From positions 62,001 to 126,000 of the forward strand of contig NZ_BDDQ01000013.1 in the NCBI RefSeq assembly GCF_002003465.1: 64,000 nucleotides of DNA, given 5' to 3'. The position numbers and the translations under genes were made by a program. Position 1 is the first letter of the stretch; each line of letters starts with the position of its first letter. Shown here piece by piece: positions 1 to 8,619 of the stretch. The notes beneath the pieces were generated by a model. It made no database searches, was not told the origin of the DNA, and saw only the letters and a list, made by a program, of their open reading frames with translations. Source of the stretch: Caenibacillus caldisaponilyticus (lineage in GTDB: Bacteria > Bacillota > Bacilli > Bacillales > Sporolactobacillaceae).

Positions 1-307
1 TGTAGCCGAGCGTATCCACGACAAGGTGGCGCTTTTCATCCGTGGCAATAAAGCAATATTCGATGACTTCCCTTTGGTTGTTTTTCCGTATATAGCTTTT
101 ATTGCGGACGTCTTCCAACAATCTTGACGGCAAGTCGTTCAAACCGTTTTCTATGTATAAGAAGAGATCGGTTTCGATTTTCACGAGCGGCACTTGGTCG
201 AGCAATTCGATGAAATCGTGTTTGCGCCATTCATGGAATTCGCACACGTTATAACCGTTCTCTTCCCCCTCAAACCAGTTGACCCATACGTCGCCAATGA
301 GTTCCAT
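1..307 (-). CDS. yjbA: YjbA family protein (DUF3603), 3' end cut by window edge
   Basis: The first 102 codons are present, starting at the ATG at 307-305 and reading off the left edge. The N-terminus ([20 protein letters not shown], then a HEWRK motif and a LLDQVPL segment) matches the B. subtilis YjbA family of unknown function as I remember it. In B. subtilis yjbA lies in the same neighbourhood as fabHA-fabF, as it does here, which supports the call. No membrane segment or signal peptide is visible. The biochemical role is unknown. Confidence 0.8.
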   Translation of the reverse strand, partial: MELIGDVWVNWFEGEENGYNVCEFHEWRKHDFIELLDQVPLVKIETDLFLYIENGLNDLPSRLLEDVRNKSYIRKNNQREVIEYCFIATDEKRHLVVDTLGY

Positions 308-405
308 CGTGCGTCCCTCACTTTGATCCTTGTTTAGCTTTCAGTATGGGCAGGACGTCATGGATTTATTCCCTCATCATTGTGTTTTTGGATGGCCTGG
401 CAAAT

Positions 406-618
406 TCATTGACGGCTTGGAAAATAAATGCTCAGCCACATAATGAAAAGGCCGCCGAGGAACAAATAGGTTTCAAATCGGCCGGTGAGAAAGCTTAAAT
501 AACCGCCGAAGTCATGTCCGGTCGCGAGCAAATTCAAAAAAACGATGAGCGTCACACCGCCGGCCACCGCGAAGCCGAAGCCGACGAACAAAAAGAAAAT
601 GCGCAAAATCACACGCAT
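406..618 (-). CDS. Small two-helix membrane protein, unknown function
   Basis: This 70-residue protein has two hydrophobic stretches (about residues 4-28 and 48-66) joined by a short polar loop containing GHDFGGYLSF. The N-terminal arginines and the glycine-rich first helix (FVGFGFAVAGG) suggest a small integral membrane protein. It is on the same strand as yjbA and fabF and lies downstream of fabF. The fabF terminator separates it from fabF, so it probably has its own promoter. I do not recognise a named family. Similar short membrane proteins occur near yjbA in Bacillaceae, but that is from memory. Confidence 0.6.
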   Translation of the reverse strand: MRVILRIFFLFVGFGFAVAGGVTLIVFLNLLATGHDFGGYLSFLTGRFETYLFLGGLFIMWLSIYFPSRQ

Positions 619-775
619 CGCCCACCCCTTCTCAGCGAGAATGACCGGAGGCCTGTCCCCCCCTTAACCAGACTATGCGCGTCCGTCGCCGATTATGATA
701 GATGGCCATCCCGCTCCTTCGGCGTTTGCGGGTTTCACAGTCTCTCATCGCCTGATGTGTCCATGTCTAGATGGC

Positions 776-804
776 AAAAAAGAACCGCCCTTAAAGGGCG
801 GTTC
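776..804 (-). terminator. Rho-independent terminator of fabH-fabF
   Basis: On the minus strand a 9-10 bp GC-rich stem (GAACCGCCC against GGGCGGTTC, small TTTAA-type loop) is followed directly by six U residues. It starts 11 bases past the fabF stop codon. Confidence 0.9.
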
Positions 805-814
805 CGCGTGAAAA

Positions 815-2053
815 TCATTCGGTATATTTTTTGAAAACGAGCGTGGCGTTGTGACCGCCGAAGCCGAAGGAATTGGACATCGCGTATTCAATGTTCATCG
901 GACGCGCTTCGTTCGGCACGTAATCGAGATCGCACGCTTCGTCTTTTTCATGCAAATGAATCGTCGGCGGCGCCACGCTGTTCACGATCGACAGGATGGT
1001 AAAGATCGCTTCCACGCCACCGGACGCGCCGAGCAAATGGCCGGTCGACGATTTAGTCGAACTCATGGCGAGTTTATACGCATGTTCCCCGAAAACGGTT
1101 TTCACGGCAAGGGTTTCGGTCGAATCGTTGATCGGCGTGCTCGTGCCGTGGGCATTGATATAGTCGATTTGGTCGGGCGTGATGCCAGCATCATCGAGCG
1201 CTTGCCGCATGGAACGGACGGCGCCGTTGCCGTCGGGAGCCATCGCCGTGAGATGGTAAGCATCGCCCGTCGCGCCGTATCCCACGACTTCCGCGTAGAT
1301 GCGGGCGCCGCGTTTTTTGGCGGATTCCAGGCTTTCCAATACGATGACGCCCGCGCCTTCGCCCATGACAAAACCGTCGCGGTTTTTGTCAAAAGGACGG
1401 CAGGCCGTCTCCGGATCCGGATTGAAGGACAGGGCCTTGGCGGAGCTGAATCCGGCAAAAGCGAGCGGGACGAGCGGCGCTTCCGTTCCGCCGGTGATGA
1501 TGATATCGTTGTCGCCGCGCTGAATCGCTTTGAAAGCGTCGCCGATCGAGTTCGTCCCCGTCGCGCACGCGGTCACCGTACACGAGTTGATGCCCTTGGC
1601 CCCGAGCTGAATCGACACTTGCCCCGAAGCCATATCCGGGATCATCATCGGGACAAAAAACGGACTGACCCGACGATAGCCTTTCTCCATGGCGATGCGG
1701 AACTGTTCTTCAAACGTTTCCATGCCGCCGATGCCCGAACCGATCCAAACGCCGACGCGCGGCGCGATGTCCTCCGTGATGGTCAGATCGGCGTCTTTTA
1801 CGGCCATTTTTGCGGCAACGACCGCATATTGCGTGAAGCGATCCATCTTGCGCAAATCTTTTTTATCAATATAAGGGCTCGGATCAAAATCCTTCAATTC
1901 ACCGGCGACTTTTGCCGGAAAGTCATCGGGATTGACGCGGGTGACCGGCGCGATCCCGTTTTTCCCGGCGACGACGTTTTTCCAGCTGGTTTCCACGTCA
2001 TTGCCGAGAGGCGTGAGGGCACCCAGCCCCGTCACGACGACTCGACGTTTCAT
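815..2053 (-). CDS. fabF: Beta-ketoacyl-ACP synthase II
   Basis: FabF condenses malonyl-ACP with acyl-ACP in each elongation round of type II fatty acid synthesis in the cytoplasm. The 412-residue length is typical. The sequence begins with [16 protein letters not shown], carries the nucleophile cysteine in [13 protein letters not shown] (about residue 163), and has the two catalytic histidines in NAHGTSTP (about 303) and [11 protein letters not shown] (about 340). It ends with the glycine-rich [10 protein letters not shown] motif. The ATG at 2053 follows a good GGAAAGGAG site. It lies 163 bases downstream of fabH and is closed by a terminator, so the two form an operon under the FapR-type promoter upstream of fabH. 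Confidence 0.97.
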   Translation of the reverse strand: MKRRVVVTGLGALTPLGNDVETSWKNVVAGKNGIAPVTRVNPDDFPAKVAGELKDFDPSPYIDKKDLRKMDRFTQYAVVAAKMAVKDADLTITEDIAPRVGVWIGSGIGGMETFEEQFRIAMEKGYRRVSPFFVPMMIPDMASGQVSIQLGAKGINSCTVTACATGTNSIGDAFKAIQRGDNDIIITGGTEAPLVPLAFAGFSSAKALSFNPDPETACRPFDKNRDGFVMGEGAGVIVLESLESAKKRGARIYAEVVGYGATGDAYHLTAMAPDGNGAVRSMRQALDDAGITPDQIDYINAHGTSTPINDSTETLAVKTVFGEHAYKLAMSSTKSSTGHLLGASGGVEAIFTILSIVNSVAPPTIHLHEKDEACDLDYVPNEARPMNIEYAMSNSFGFGGHNATLVFKKYTE

Positions 2054-2216
2054 TCCTTATTCTCCTTTCCGTTACGGTTGCGAATCACTCAAAGACCCAC
2101 ATTGGGATATATTCATCATCGCATAATTTGGATCGAATGTATAAAAAACAGTCCTACAAGCTTCGTCTCGGCAGGAGCCATGCCCGCGCGGACGCGCGCC
2201 GCCGGCATCCGCGCTG

Positions 2217-3152
2217 TTATTTTCCCCAGCGCAAAGCGACGGCGCCCCAGGTCAATCCGCCGCCGAAACCGACCAATACAACGACGTCTCCGTCCTTCAT
2301 TTTACCTTCTTTTCTCGCGTCATACAATGCGAGAGGTATGGAGGAAGAGGACGTGTTGCCGTATTTGTGGACGGTTTTATAGAGCTTGTCTTCCTCAAGC
2401 CCCAGCCGTTCGCGGGAAGCTTCCATAATCCGGATGTTCGCTTGGTGCGGGATGAGCAAATCGATATCGTCCTTCGTCAGACCCGCTTTGTTGATGACGT
2501 TGACCGCCGATTCGCCCATCTGGCGCACGGCGAATTTGAACACTTCCCGGCCGTTCATGGCGATGTAGGGGCCGTCTTGGTACAAATCTTTTGCACCGCT
2601 TCCGTCCGCACCAAGCTCAAAGGACAGGATGCCTTTGCCTTCCGACACCGGCCCCATGACCACGGCCCCGGCGCCATCGCCAAAGAGCACAGCGGTGCTG
2701 CGGTCCTCCCAGTTGGTAATCTTCGACAACTTCTCAGAGCCCACGACAAGTATATTTTTGTATACCTTATTTTCAATAAACTGTTGCGCCACGATCATCC
2801 CATACATAAACCCGGCGCAAGCGGCGCCGAGATCCATCGCGGCCGCACGTTTAGCGCCGAGGCGGTCTTGGATGAGACAGGCGACCGATGGGAACGCCAT
2901 GTCCGGCGTCACCGTCGCCACGATGATCAAGTCGATATCCTCAGCGGACAGCCCGGCGTCTTCCAGCGCTTCCACCGACGCATGGTACGCCATATCGGAC
3001 GTGTCCGTGTTATCATCGGCGATTCTTCTTTCTTCTATACCCGTCCGGGTGCGGATCCATTCGTCCGATGTATCCATCATTTTTTCAAGATCGAAGTTGG
3101 TCAGCACCCGGTCTGGAACATAACGGCCAATCCCTAAAATTCCGACGCTCAT
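2217..3152 (-). CDS. fabH: Beta-ketoacyl-ACP synthase III
   Basis: FabH starts fatty acid synthesis by condensing an acyl-CoA primer with malonyl-ACP; in Bacillus it sets branched-chain primer use. The catalytic Cys sits in [12 protein letters not shown], the His in [13 protein letters not shown], and the Asn in [14 protein letters not shown], so the Cys-His-Asn triad is complete. I chose the ATG at 3152 ([15 protein letters not shown]): a GGGGGA ribosome site lies five bases upstream, whereas the ATG at 3170 has none. The gene is first in the fabH-fabF operon and has a FapR-like box and a sigma-A promoter directly upstream. Confidence 0.97.
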   Translation of the reverse strand: MSVGILGIGRYVPDRVLTNFDLEKMMDTSDEWIRTRTGIEERRIADDNTDTSDMAYHASVEALEDAGLSAEDIDLIIVATVTPDMAFPSVACLIQDRLGAKRAAAMDLGAACAGFMYGMIVAQQFIENKVYKNILVVGSEKLSKITNWEDRSTAVLFGDGAGAVVMGPVSEGKGILSFELGADGSGAKDLYQDGPYIAMNGREVFKFAVRQMGESAVNVINKAGLTKDDIDLLIPHQANIRIMEASRERLGLEEDKLYKTVHKYGNTSSSSIPLALYDARKEGKMKDGDVVVLVGFGGGLTWGAVALRWGK

Positions 3153-3183
3153 ATTGGGTCCCCCACTCATTTTATTAGTTAAT

Positions 3184-3202
3184 ATTATGACTTGGTACTA
3201 AT
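3184..3202 (-). promoter_or_regulatory. FapR operator of fabH-fabF
   Basis: The stretch ATTATGACTTGGTACTAAT matches the 19-base FapR palindrome (ATTAGTACCTGGTACTAAT form) at 16 positions, with the right half-site perfect. It overlaps the -10 box by two bases and covers the expected transcription start. FapR is a repressor of lipid synthesis genes that is released by malonyl-CoA. Assignment rests on the motif and the fabH context. Confidence 0.8.
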
Positions 3203-3229
3203 TTTAGCGGATATTCATTTTTTTGTCTA
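3201..3229 (-). promoter_or_regulatory. Sigma-A promoter of fabH-fabF
   Basis: On the minus strand TAGACA (3229-3224) and TAAAAT (3206-3201) are separated by exactly 17 bases. The predicted start lies inside the FapR box about 40 bases upstream of the fabH ATG. Confidence 0.8.
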
Positions 3230-3439
3230 GAAAATCGTTCAAAAACTTAATATGCCAAGCATTTCGCGACATGGGCCAACCGCTGGCGATTTTTTCATGG
3301 GTCGCAGCGCGGCTTATTATGGTTGGCGGCTTGTTTGCGCGCATAAAGGAATTATTGTAAAGTGGCAGTGTATCAAGCTTCTATCTGGCCTGATCCGAGC
3401 CGATCCGTGCAACATGATGCGGAAAAGGAGGGGTAGAAG

Positions 3440-4222
3440 TTGCAAGCATCCACGATGGAACAGCTTGCACCCGGATCACAAGATGAACGGATCCAAAAGC
3501 TGTTGGAGACGGGGTTGTTGCGGGAAGAGGAACGCTGGATATGGGAGATGATTCGGCCCGAGCGCTTGCTGCGGTTTTATCAAGTGTTGAATCAGCGGAC
3601 GCGTTATATCTCCATTTTGCTTGAAGCCGTCGATGACGGGCACAATCAGGCGGCGGTCCTCCGGACGGCAGACGCCTTTGGCATTCAGGATGTCTCCATC
3701 ATCACCGGGGGCAAACCGTTTGAGCCGAACAAAAACGTCACCCAAGGCGCCCATAAATGGCTGACGATCAGCAAAAAGCCGGACGTGCAAACGGCGGTTC
3801 GAGATTTGAAGAAGAAAGGCTATCAAATCTACGCCACATACCTTGGGGACGGCGCGGTGCCGATCGGAGAGATCGATCTGTCCCAACCGCTCGTTCTCCT
3901 GTTCGGTAATGAACACCAAGGCATTTCCGAAGAAGCGGCTGAATTAGCCGACGGAAAATTTTACATTCCCATGTACGGCTTTGTGCAAAGCTTCAATATC
4001 TCCGTGGCGGCGGCGCTCGCTTTGCAAGAAATCACGAAGCGGGCCCGTGAAACGGCAAAAGCGCGTTATTATCTCACCGATGAAGAAAAGCGCGAGCTGT
4101 TTTGGGAATGGATCATGAAAACCCTCAGCCCCAGACTCCGGCAAAAGGTGCAAAAGAAATTGGAAAGCCTGAGTTCAGTGCCCTCCGGTCAACATGGCCC
4201 GACGCGCCGGCTGACCGGCTGA
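3440..4222 (+). CDS. TrmH-like RNA 2'-O-ribose methyltransferase
   Basis: This is a SpoU/TrmH (SPOUT) methyltransferase that transfers a methyl group from S-adenosylmethionine to a ribose 2'-OH, most likely in tRNA. The three family motifs are clear: motif 1 NQAAVLRTADAFGIQ (about residue 69), motif 2 LVLLFGNEHQGIS (about 152), and motif 3 IPMYGFVQSFNISVAAAL (about 178). The middle segment has the TrmH-type KWLTI. The start is TTG at 3440, seven bases after AAAGGAGGGG; the next ATG (3455) lacks such a site. It is monocistronic with a terminator at 4300. The substrate (G18 of tRNA, or another) cannot be told from sequence. The N-terminal about 40 residues and the C-terminal tail look family-variable. 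Confidence 0.85.
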   Translation: MQASTMEQLAPGSQDERIQKLLETGLLREEERWIWEMIRPERLLRFYQVLNQRTRYISILLEAVDDGHNQAAVLRTADAFGIQDVSIITGGKPFEPNKNVTQGAHKWLTISKKPDVQTAVRDLKKKGYQIYATYLGDGAVPIGEIDLSQPLVLLFGNEHQGISEEAAELADGKFYIPMYGFVQSFNISVAAALALQEITKRARETAKARYYLTDEEKRELFWEWIMKTLSPRLRQKVQKKLESLSSVPSGQHGPTRRLTG

Positions 4223-4299
4223 CGATCCGTAGCGGACGGACGCACAAAGAACAACTCCCGTTTATGAGCGGAAACGCATGGATATAGACAAACGATTGC

Positions 4300-4335
4300 C
4301 CCCAGCGAGCCGCATGTCGGCGAGCTGGGGTTTTT
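4300..4335 (+). terminator. Rho-independent terminator after the TrmH-like gene
   Basis: The outer stem is CCCCAGC against GCTGGGG and an inner stem is GCCG against CGGC around a CATGT loop. A run of five T residues follows. It lies about 80 bases after the stop codon at 4222. Confidence 0.75.
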
Positions 4336-4421
4336 CGCATCTCCCGCCAGCTGGATTTCGAGAAGCCAGCCCGTGCAGGCGTCCATTTTTCTCAAGGGCG
4401 GGCTCCCTTCCCGCCCCGCTA

Positions 4422-4451
4422 TTACACCTCGGCGCAGACAACTCATATAAT
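4422..4451 (+). promoter_or_regulatory. Sigma-A-like promoter of the proline-rich protein gene
   Basis: TTACAC and a perfect TATAAT are separated by 18 bases, ending 36 bases before the ATG at 4488. Confidence 0.6.
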
Positions 4452-4487
4452 ATGAATGCCACACGCAAACGGTTAGGAGGGGTGTAA

Positions 4488-4775
4488 ATGGCAGATTCCA
4501 ATCAAAATCAAAACCGGCAGTACATGCCTCCCGTCGATCCCTTTACTCCATTCATGTGGGGGCCGCCCGGGCCTCGGCCCATGATGCCACCGGGGCAATC
4601 GGACCCGTACCCAACCGGCGCTCCGCCCGGCCCTTTTCCAGGCGCTATGAATGCGAACGACAATTTTGACATCAATAAAATGTTGGACGGCGCCGACAAA
4701 TTTATTAAATTTATGAATCAAACCCAACCGATGCTCAAATCGCTCGCCCCGCTCTTCAATATGTTTAAAAAATAA
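4488..4775 (+). CDS. Proline/methionine-rich YppG-like small protein
   Basis: This is a 95-residue protein in two parts. Residues 1-50 are very rich in Pro, Gly and Met (MWGPPGPRP, PPGPFPG). Residues 53-95 form an amphipathic helical tail (DNFDINKMLDGADKFIKF, then LKSLAPLFNMFKK). The layout resembles the YppG/YqfQ group of Bacillus proteins, some of which are spore-associated; that link is from remembered family features, not an alignment. The ATG at 4488 has AGGAGGGG upstream and a good promoter at 4422-4451. It stands alone between two terminator-like hairpins. Confidence 0.65.
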   Translation: MADSNQNQNRQYMPPVDPFTPFMWGPPGPRPMMPPGQSDPYPTGAPPGPFPGAMNANDNFDINKMLDGADKFIKFMNQTQPMLKSLAPLFNMFKK

Positions 4776-4797
4776 CCCATCCGGCAGATCGGATCGG

Positions 4798-5526
4798 CTA
4801 ACCGCGATGGTCTTTGAGCGTCATCGCCGGGTAGAACCCAAGCTGTTCGGCGGCCTTTTCAAAAGAAAACCGCGATAAACCGTTTCCGAATTGAAAAACA
4901 TGAAGCCCCGGCGAGAGCGCGGCCGTCAACGCCCGATAAACGCCCGACGCCGCATCGAGGACATGCAAATGCTCCGTCCGCTTCGAACGCTTCTGCCCTT
5001 CTTCATAAACGGACGGCATCCGGCAGACGACCACCCGCAGCTCAGGGGCTGTTTCTCTTTTCGCCAATAGCGTTTCAATCGCCGTCCGTTCGGCCGCATC
5101 GGCTTGACGTCCCGCCGCGCTGACCGGGGCAACCCGGTGCCTTTCATGAACAACGCCCGACGGCTTCCCATAAATGTCCGTGTGAGAAAGGAGAATGATC
5201 CGCTGCAAATCCGGCGAAAGCGTAAGCAGTGTCTCCAGGCGGAGGGCGAGCTCTTCTTTCGTCAACGGCGAACGGGAGGCGCGAAAATCGACATGGCTGT
5301 CCAAGCAAACAGCCGCGTCGGGGCGTTCGGCGACGGCCTCCCAATCGTTGTCGTCCACGGTTTGAAAAAAGGCATGGCGGCCGAAAAACATCGCGCGGTC
5401 TTCTTCGGCCGCCCGCTCTGAAGAACCGCTGTACACCGACGCGACGACCATTTCTTGGTCCAATAAATATTCCGTGATCCGGACCCCAAAACGGCTCAAG
5501 CCTCCATAAATCACGACCCGGCTCAT
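4798..5526 (-). CDS. NAD-dependent epimerase/dehydratase-like protein (extended SDR fold)
   Basis: This 242-residue protein opens with a Rossmann nucleotide-binding beta-alpha unit (MSRVVIYGGLSRFGVRITEYLL). It continues with AAVCLDSHVDF and IILLSHTDIYGKPSG at the places where extended short-chain dehydrogenases have their second strand and catalytic Ser/Tyr region. A clear YxxxK is not visible, so catalysis is uncertain; it may be a binding or regulatory NmrA/epimerase-like protein. Its ATG overlaps the stop of the upstream small gene (ATGA), pointing to translational coupling. The substrate is unknown. Confidence 0.6.
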   Translation of the reverse strand: MSRVVIYGGLSRFGVRITEYLLDQEMVVASVYSGSSERAAEEDRAMFFGRHAFFQTVDDNDWEAVAERPDAAVCLDSHVDFRASRSPLTKEELALRLETLLTLSPDLQRIILLSHTDIYGKPSGVVHERHRVAPVSAAGRQADAAERTAIETLLAKRETAPELRVVVCRMPSVYEEGQKRSKRTEHLHVLDAASGVYRALTAALSPGLHVFQFGNGLSRFSFEKAAEQLGFYPAMTLKDHRG

Positions 5527-5699
5527 GCCTCTTTCCCCCGCGCAGGCGGATCGGGCGCCCCGCGCACTTCCGTTTTTTCGCTCCGGCTTTCCGCCTTAAA
5601 TTTGGACTCCAGTTCTGAAAGCCGCGCGCTTCCCTTCTCCGTCAAATTGCGGGGATCTTGATTCAAAAGCGCCAACCATTCCTCGCGTTCGGCGTCCAA
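5523..5699 (-). CDS. Small charged hypothetical protein coupled to the epimerase-like gene
   Basis: The product is about 58 residues, highly charged, with the segment EREEWLALLNQDPRNLTEKG followed by a predicted helix and a proline/charged tail. I placed the start at TTG 5699 because AAAGGGGTGG lies just upstream. The ATG at 5720 would add seven residues and has no ribosome site. Its TGA overlaps the ATG of the next gene (ATGA), which supports real translation. Family not recognised. Confidence 0.5.
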   Translation of the reverse strand: MDAEREEWLALLNQDPRNLTEKGSARLSELESKFKAESRSEKTEVRGAPDPPARGKEA

Positions 5700-5830
5700 T
5701 TGGACCACCCCTTTCACCATAAAAATATGTTGGATTCACGAAATCATGCGTTTTTAGCCGAAACGACGCGTGCGGACGTCCGGCGGGCAGCCGTGCGGAT
5801 GAAAACAAGCTCAGCGAAGCGCGGAAAGGA

Positions 5831-5860
5831 TAAAAAAAACATTCCCCGAAGCGGGGAATG
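5831..5860 (-). terminator. Rho-independent terminator of the MIP18/SufT-like gene
   Basis: A perfect 9 bp stem CATTCCCCG/CGGGGAATG with a three-base loop, followed on the minus strand by eight U residues. It starts 10 bases after the stop at 5870. Confidence 0.92.
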
Positions 5861-5869
5861 CCTGAAACA

Positions 5870-6190
5870 TCAAGAAATGCCCAATGCGATTTTGGCATAG
5901 CGCGATAAGCGGTCTTTCGTCCACGGCGGATCCCAAACGATATTGACGTCTACATTGTTGACGCCTTCGATCGGCATCAGGGCGGCCCTGACGTCCTGTT
6001 GAATGGTCGCGGCCAGCGGACAGCCCATCGCGGTAAGGGTCATCGTGACGAGAACATCGCCGTTCTCATCGACGTCGACGCCGTAGACGAGGCCCAAGTT
6101 TATAATATCGATCCCCAGCTCGGGGTCGATGACTTGTTCAAGCGCTTCCATGATCTCTTCGCGCAATGCTTTTTCGTTGATTTCGGCCAC
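5870..6190 (-). CDS. MIP18 family (DUF59) Fe-S cluster assembly factor, SufT/YitW-like
   Basis: This 106-residue protein has the family signature: the DPELGIDIINLGLVYGV block (residues 22-38), the TAMGCPLAATIQ motif whose Cys (about 57) is the conserved reactive residue, and the final VWDPPWTKDRLS segment. Members help mature iron-sulfur proteins; B. subtilis YitW is the closest named relative I recall. The GTG start at 6190 follows GGGGAGGG. It is a single gene with its own terminator. The exact client proteins are unknown. Confidence 0.88.
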   Translation of the reverse strand: MAEINEKALREEIMEALEQVIDPELGIDIINLGLVYGVDVDENGDVLVTMTLTAMGCPLAATIQQDVRAALMPIEGVNNVDVNIVWDPPWTKDRLSRYAKIALGIS

Positions 6191-6528
6191 GATTACCCTC
6201 CCCTTCTTTTTCTTTATTATTATAATATAACCCCTTTAGGTTTTAAATAAAACGAATTGGCCTATCCTCGCGGCCGGTGCGCACGTTTAGCCAAGTGCTG
6301 AACGACCGTGCCCCTCTGCCGTTGGCCGCTGAACGGCCGTCAAAGACCATCGATGCGGCACGCGCCTTCGCGGTTTTCCGCCTTGTTCGGTTTTGCCGCC
6401 TGAAGATTCTTGACCGTTTTTTCGCCGACTGTGATTGTCAAAAACGACAGCCCTGAAAGGCGGCATGCCCCAATCATTCGGCGCGGTGGATCGGCAAGAA
6501 GGGAAGGACCGCACGGTTCGCAAACGGG
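6191..6528. other. Intergenic region, no gene seen
   Basis: Open frames here have no ribosome site and low-complexity, Arg-rich translations. AT-rich sequence at 6200-6255 just upstream of the MIP18-like gene probably carries its promoter, but no clean -35/-10 pair was found. No terminator for the YvrJ gene (stop at 6529) was seen. Confidence 0.4.
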
Positions 6529-6696
6529 TCAACCGGCATCTTGTTTTTGCTGTCCGGACGTGTCGATCAGGCGTCCGGGCAAAGCGAGGATCGACGCATT
6601 GAGTTCGTCCAGTTTATTCTCTATTCGATGGAGCAAATAGAGCGTCACGACGATCGGAAATCCGACATCCTTGACCATCCCGAGCCATTCCGCCAT
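6529..6696 (-). CDS. yvrJ: YvrJ family small membrane protein
   Basis: A 55-residue protein starting MAEWLGMVKDVGFPIVVTLYLLHRIE. The single hydrophobic segment (about 10-22) followed by an amphipathic helix (RIENKLDELNASI) is the signature of the YvrJ family. ATG 6696 is preferred to 6738 because GGGGGAGA lies directly upstream. In B. subtilis yvrJ belongs to the SigO/RsoA-controlled locus. Here DUF2922 and DUF1659 genes lie upstream on the same strand, a set often found together in Firmicutes. A terminator at 6877 may separate it from them. Function unknown. Confidence 0.75.
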   Translation of the reverse strand: MAEWLGMVKDVGFPIVVTLYLLHRIENKLDELNASILALPGRLIDTSGQQKQDAG

Positions 6697-6876
6697 CCGT
6701 CTCCCCCTTTCCAAAGACCTCCTGATTTCTGATGTCATCGGCCAGCAAACGCGTCATGCGGCGTCTTTTGTCACGGTGCGCCAACATCGCGGCCCGATGT
6801 TTGCGGAGCAGCAGGACGACGCACCTTGCATAAATGGTTGCCAAAGCCTTTTGCTGGGACATTGCCCCGTTGTTTG

Positions 6877-6904
6877 AAAAAAGAGGGCCGTCCATCCGGC
6901 CCTC
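6877..6904 (-). terminator. Rho-independent terminator after the DUF2922 gene
   Basis: An 8 bp stem GAGGGCCG/CGGCCCTC with a short loop, followed on the minus strand by six U residues, eight bases after the stop at 6912. Confidence 0.9.
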
Positions 6905-6911
6905 CCTACCG

Positions 6912-7130
6912 TCACGTCAACGGAATTTCAGTGACATTGCGTTCGACGATGCGCGCGGCGACCTTCTTTACCAAATCGCCGCCGGAAGACGTCAAGGCGT
7001 TTTGCGCCAAGATGACATCCATCGCTTGATTCACCGCTTGCGCGTTGACCGGCTCAACGGGGTTGTCCAAGGCATAGCGGACAGTCTTGCCGGCGGCGTT
7101 TTCAAACAAAAGTTCAATCGTCTTCGCCAC
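6912..7130 (-). CDS. DUF2922 family protein
   Basis: A 72-residue protein beginning MAKTIELLFENAAGKTVRYALDNPVEPVNAQAVNQAMDVI. The beta-strand start, the DNP turn and the following helix, then the NALTSSGGDLVKKVAARIVERNVTEIPL ending, are typical of DUF2922. The GTG start at 7130 follows GGGGGGAAA. It is the second gene after the DUF1659 gene, about 100 bases apart, and has its own terminator. The family is common in Firmicutes beside DUF1659 and YvrJ genes; no biochemical function is known to me. Confidence 0.8.
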   Translation of the reverse strand: MAKTIELLFENAAGKTVRYALDNPVEPVNAQAVNQAMDVILAQNALTSSGGDLVKKVAARIVERNVTEIPLT

Positions 7131-7230
7131 GTCTTTCCCCCCTTCCGCTTTTCATGATTCCATTCTGGCCCGTTCCTTCCGCTTCTGCGCACGGATGACT
7201 CATGCCGCGTGGGACAGGCATGGCATCCTC

Positions 7231-7449
7231 CTACGCGCTGATGGACGAGCGGTCGCTCCGTTCGATCGCCACAAGCGGATGTTGTTGCACCGACGCCAGC
7301 GCTTGACCGATCGCAAACAATTGATCGTTCGTCGCCGATGTTTTCAAATTGTTAAAGGTTTTGCGCTTGACGATCGGATTGCCTTTTTCGTCCACGCCCG
7401 CATCAAGCGTAAGGATCAGGCTTGAATCCATGAGATTGGCGGTCGCCAT
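7231..7449 (-). CDS. DUF1659 family protein
   Basis: A 72-residue protein (SSLILTLDAGVDEKGNPIVKRKTFNNLKTSATNDQLFAIGQALASVQ). The beta hairpin with a KRKTFNNL strand and the following helix ALASVQ match DUF1659. The ATG at 7449 follows GGGGGTGAGAGG. First gene of the DUF1659-DUF2922-(YvrJ) set. DUF1659 and DUF2922 share a similar strand-helix outline. Function unknown. Confidence 0.8.
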   Translation of the reverse strand: MATANLMDSSLILTLDAGVDEKGNPIVKRKTFNNLKTSATNDQLFAIGQALASVQQHPLVAIERSDRSSISA

Positions 7450-7818
7450 CCTCTCACCCCCTTCTTCACTTAATAAATCGCCGGCTCATCCGCATTTCGG
7501 TGAGATGGACTGAAAAAAAAAGCGAGCGCCCCGGACAACCGGACGCCTTCGCGGACGGGATATCTCCAAGCGGCGTTTGGCGCCCGGCTTAAACCGTCGA
7601 GCGCTCAACCGCTTTGATGCATGGGCGGATGCGTCGGCGCCCGCCCCAGAACAAACCGGGACAGCTCTTGCCGGATCCGTGCCGACCGCACGCCGAAGCC
7701 GCCGGCCAATCCCGGCATAAACGAAGGATGGAAAAACTCCGGAAGGAAGGGTATGATTTGAAATAAGGCGCGCATGCCCCTCAGCCTTCGCCTTTTAAAA
7801 CAGAGAAAGGAGAAAACC
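7450..7818. other. Intergenic region with one doubtful small frame
   Basis: This holds the divergent start regions of the DUF1659 gene (minus) and the HAD gene (plus). A minus-strand frame at 7605-7775 would give a 56-residue protein (MRALFQIIPFLPEFFHPSF...). Its GAGGGG sits too close to the ATG and I know no family, so I do not call it as a gene. No clean promoter pair was found. Confidence 0.3.
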
Positions 7819-8619
7819 ATGGAACCGCATTTAATTTGTCTCGATTTGGACGGCACACTTCTTAGGACGGATAAAACGATCAGCAAGCGAACGGAAGCGG
7901 TCATCCAAGCATTAAAAGAAAAAGGCCATCTCATCATGATCGCGACCGGCCGCCCCTATCGCGTGAGCAAGGAATATTACCGGCAATTGCGCCTCGAAAC
8001 GCCCATCGTCAATTTCAACGGCGCATACGTGCATCATCCCGATGATCCCGGCTGGGGCGTCTACCACACCCCGATTCCGCTCCCCGTCGTTGAAAACATT
8101 TTGCGGACGTGCGAAGCGTTCCACTTGCAAAACATCATCGTCGAGCATATGGATGACGTTTATATCAAAAACTACGATGCGGAGTTGACGGAATCCTTCA
8201 AGGTCAATGTCGGCCAACTGCAAATCGGACCGATTTTCGAAAACCTTAAAACCGATCCGACGTGCGTGCTCATCCAGACGGAAAACAGCGAAACGGAACG
8301 GCTGCTGAAAGCGCTCGATACCCAATATACTGATGCCGTGCATCAACGCTCATGGGGAAATCCGTCCAACATGATTGAAATCATCCGCAATGGCGTAAAC
8401 AAAGCAGTCGGGATCAAACGGGTGGCTGAATATTATCATATCCCGCGCGAGCGGATCATCGCCTTTGGCGACGAAGACAACGATTTGGAAATGCTGGCTT
8501 ACGCCGGCCGAGGCATTGCGATGGGAAATGCCGCCGAACGCATCAAGCAAGCCGCAGACGACGTCACGCTGACCAACGACGAAGACGGCATTGCCGCCTA
8601 TTTGGAACGCCTTCTGTGA
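7819..8619 (+). CDS. Cof-type HAD hydrolase (sugar-phosphate/nucleotide phosphatase family)
   Basis: A 266-residue HAD-IIB phosphatase. HAD motif I is ICLDLDGTLLRTDKTIS (nucleophile Asp near residue 9), motif II is IMIATGRPYR, and motifs III/IV are NKAVGIKRVAEYY and IIAFGDEDNDLEMLAYAGRGIAMGNA. Such enzymes dephosphorylate sugar phosphates, nucleotides or flavin precursors with Mg2+; the cap domain decides the substrate and cannot be read here. B. subtilis YkrA is a similar type. The ATG at 7819 follows AGAAAGGAG; the upstream ATG at 7774 has none. It is a single gene. Confidence 0.88.
   Translation: MEPHLICLDLDGTLLRTDKTISKRTEAVIQALKEKGHLIMIATGRPYRVSKEYYRQLRLETPIVNFNGAYVHHPDDPGWGVYHTPIPLPVVENILRTCEAFHLQNIIVEHMDDVYIKNYDAELTESFKVNVGQLQIGPIFENLKTDPTCVLIQTENSETERLLKALDTQYTDAVHQRSWGNPSNMIEIIRNGVNKAVGIKRVAEYYHIPRERIIAFGDEDNDLEMLAYAGRGIAMGNAAERIKQAADDVTLTNDEDGIAAYLERLL

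Noticed and set aside
851-2428. 525-codon plus-strand open frame
   Set aside because: It lies opposite fabF and the start of fabH, has Arg/His-rich low-quality translation, and fabF has complete catalytic motifs. It is an open shadow caused by high GC content.
7605-7775. 56-residue minus-strand open frame
   Set aside because: No known family and the GAGGGG lies too close to the ATG; it also overlaps the leader of the HAD gene.
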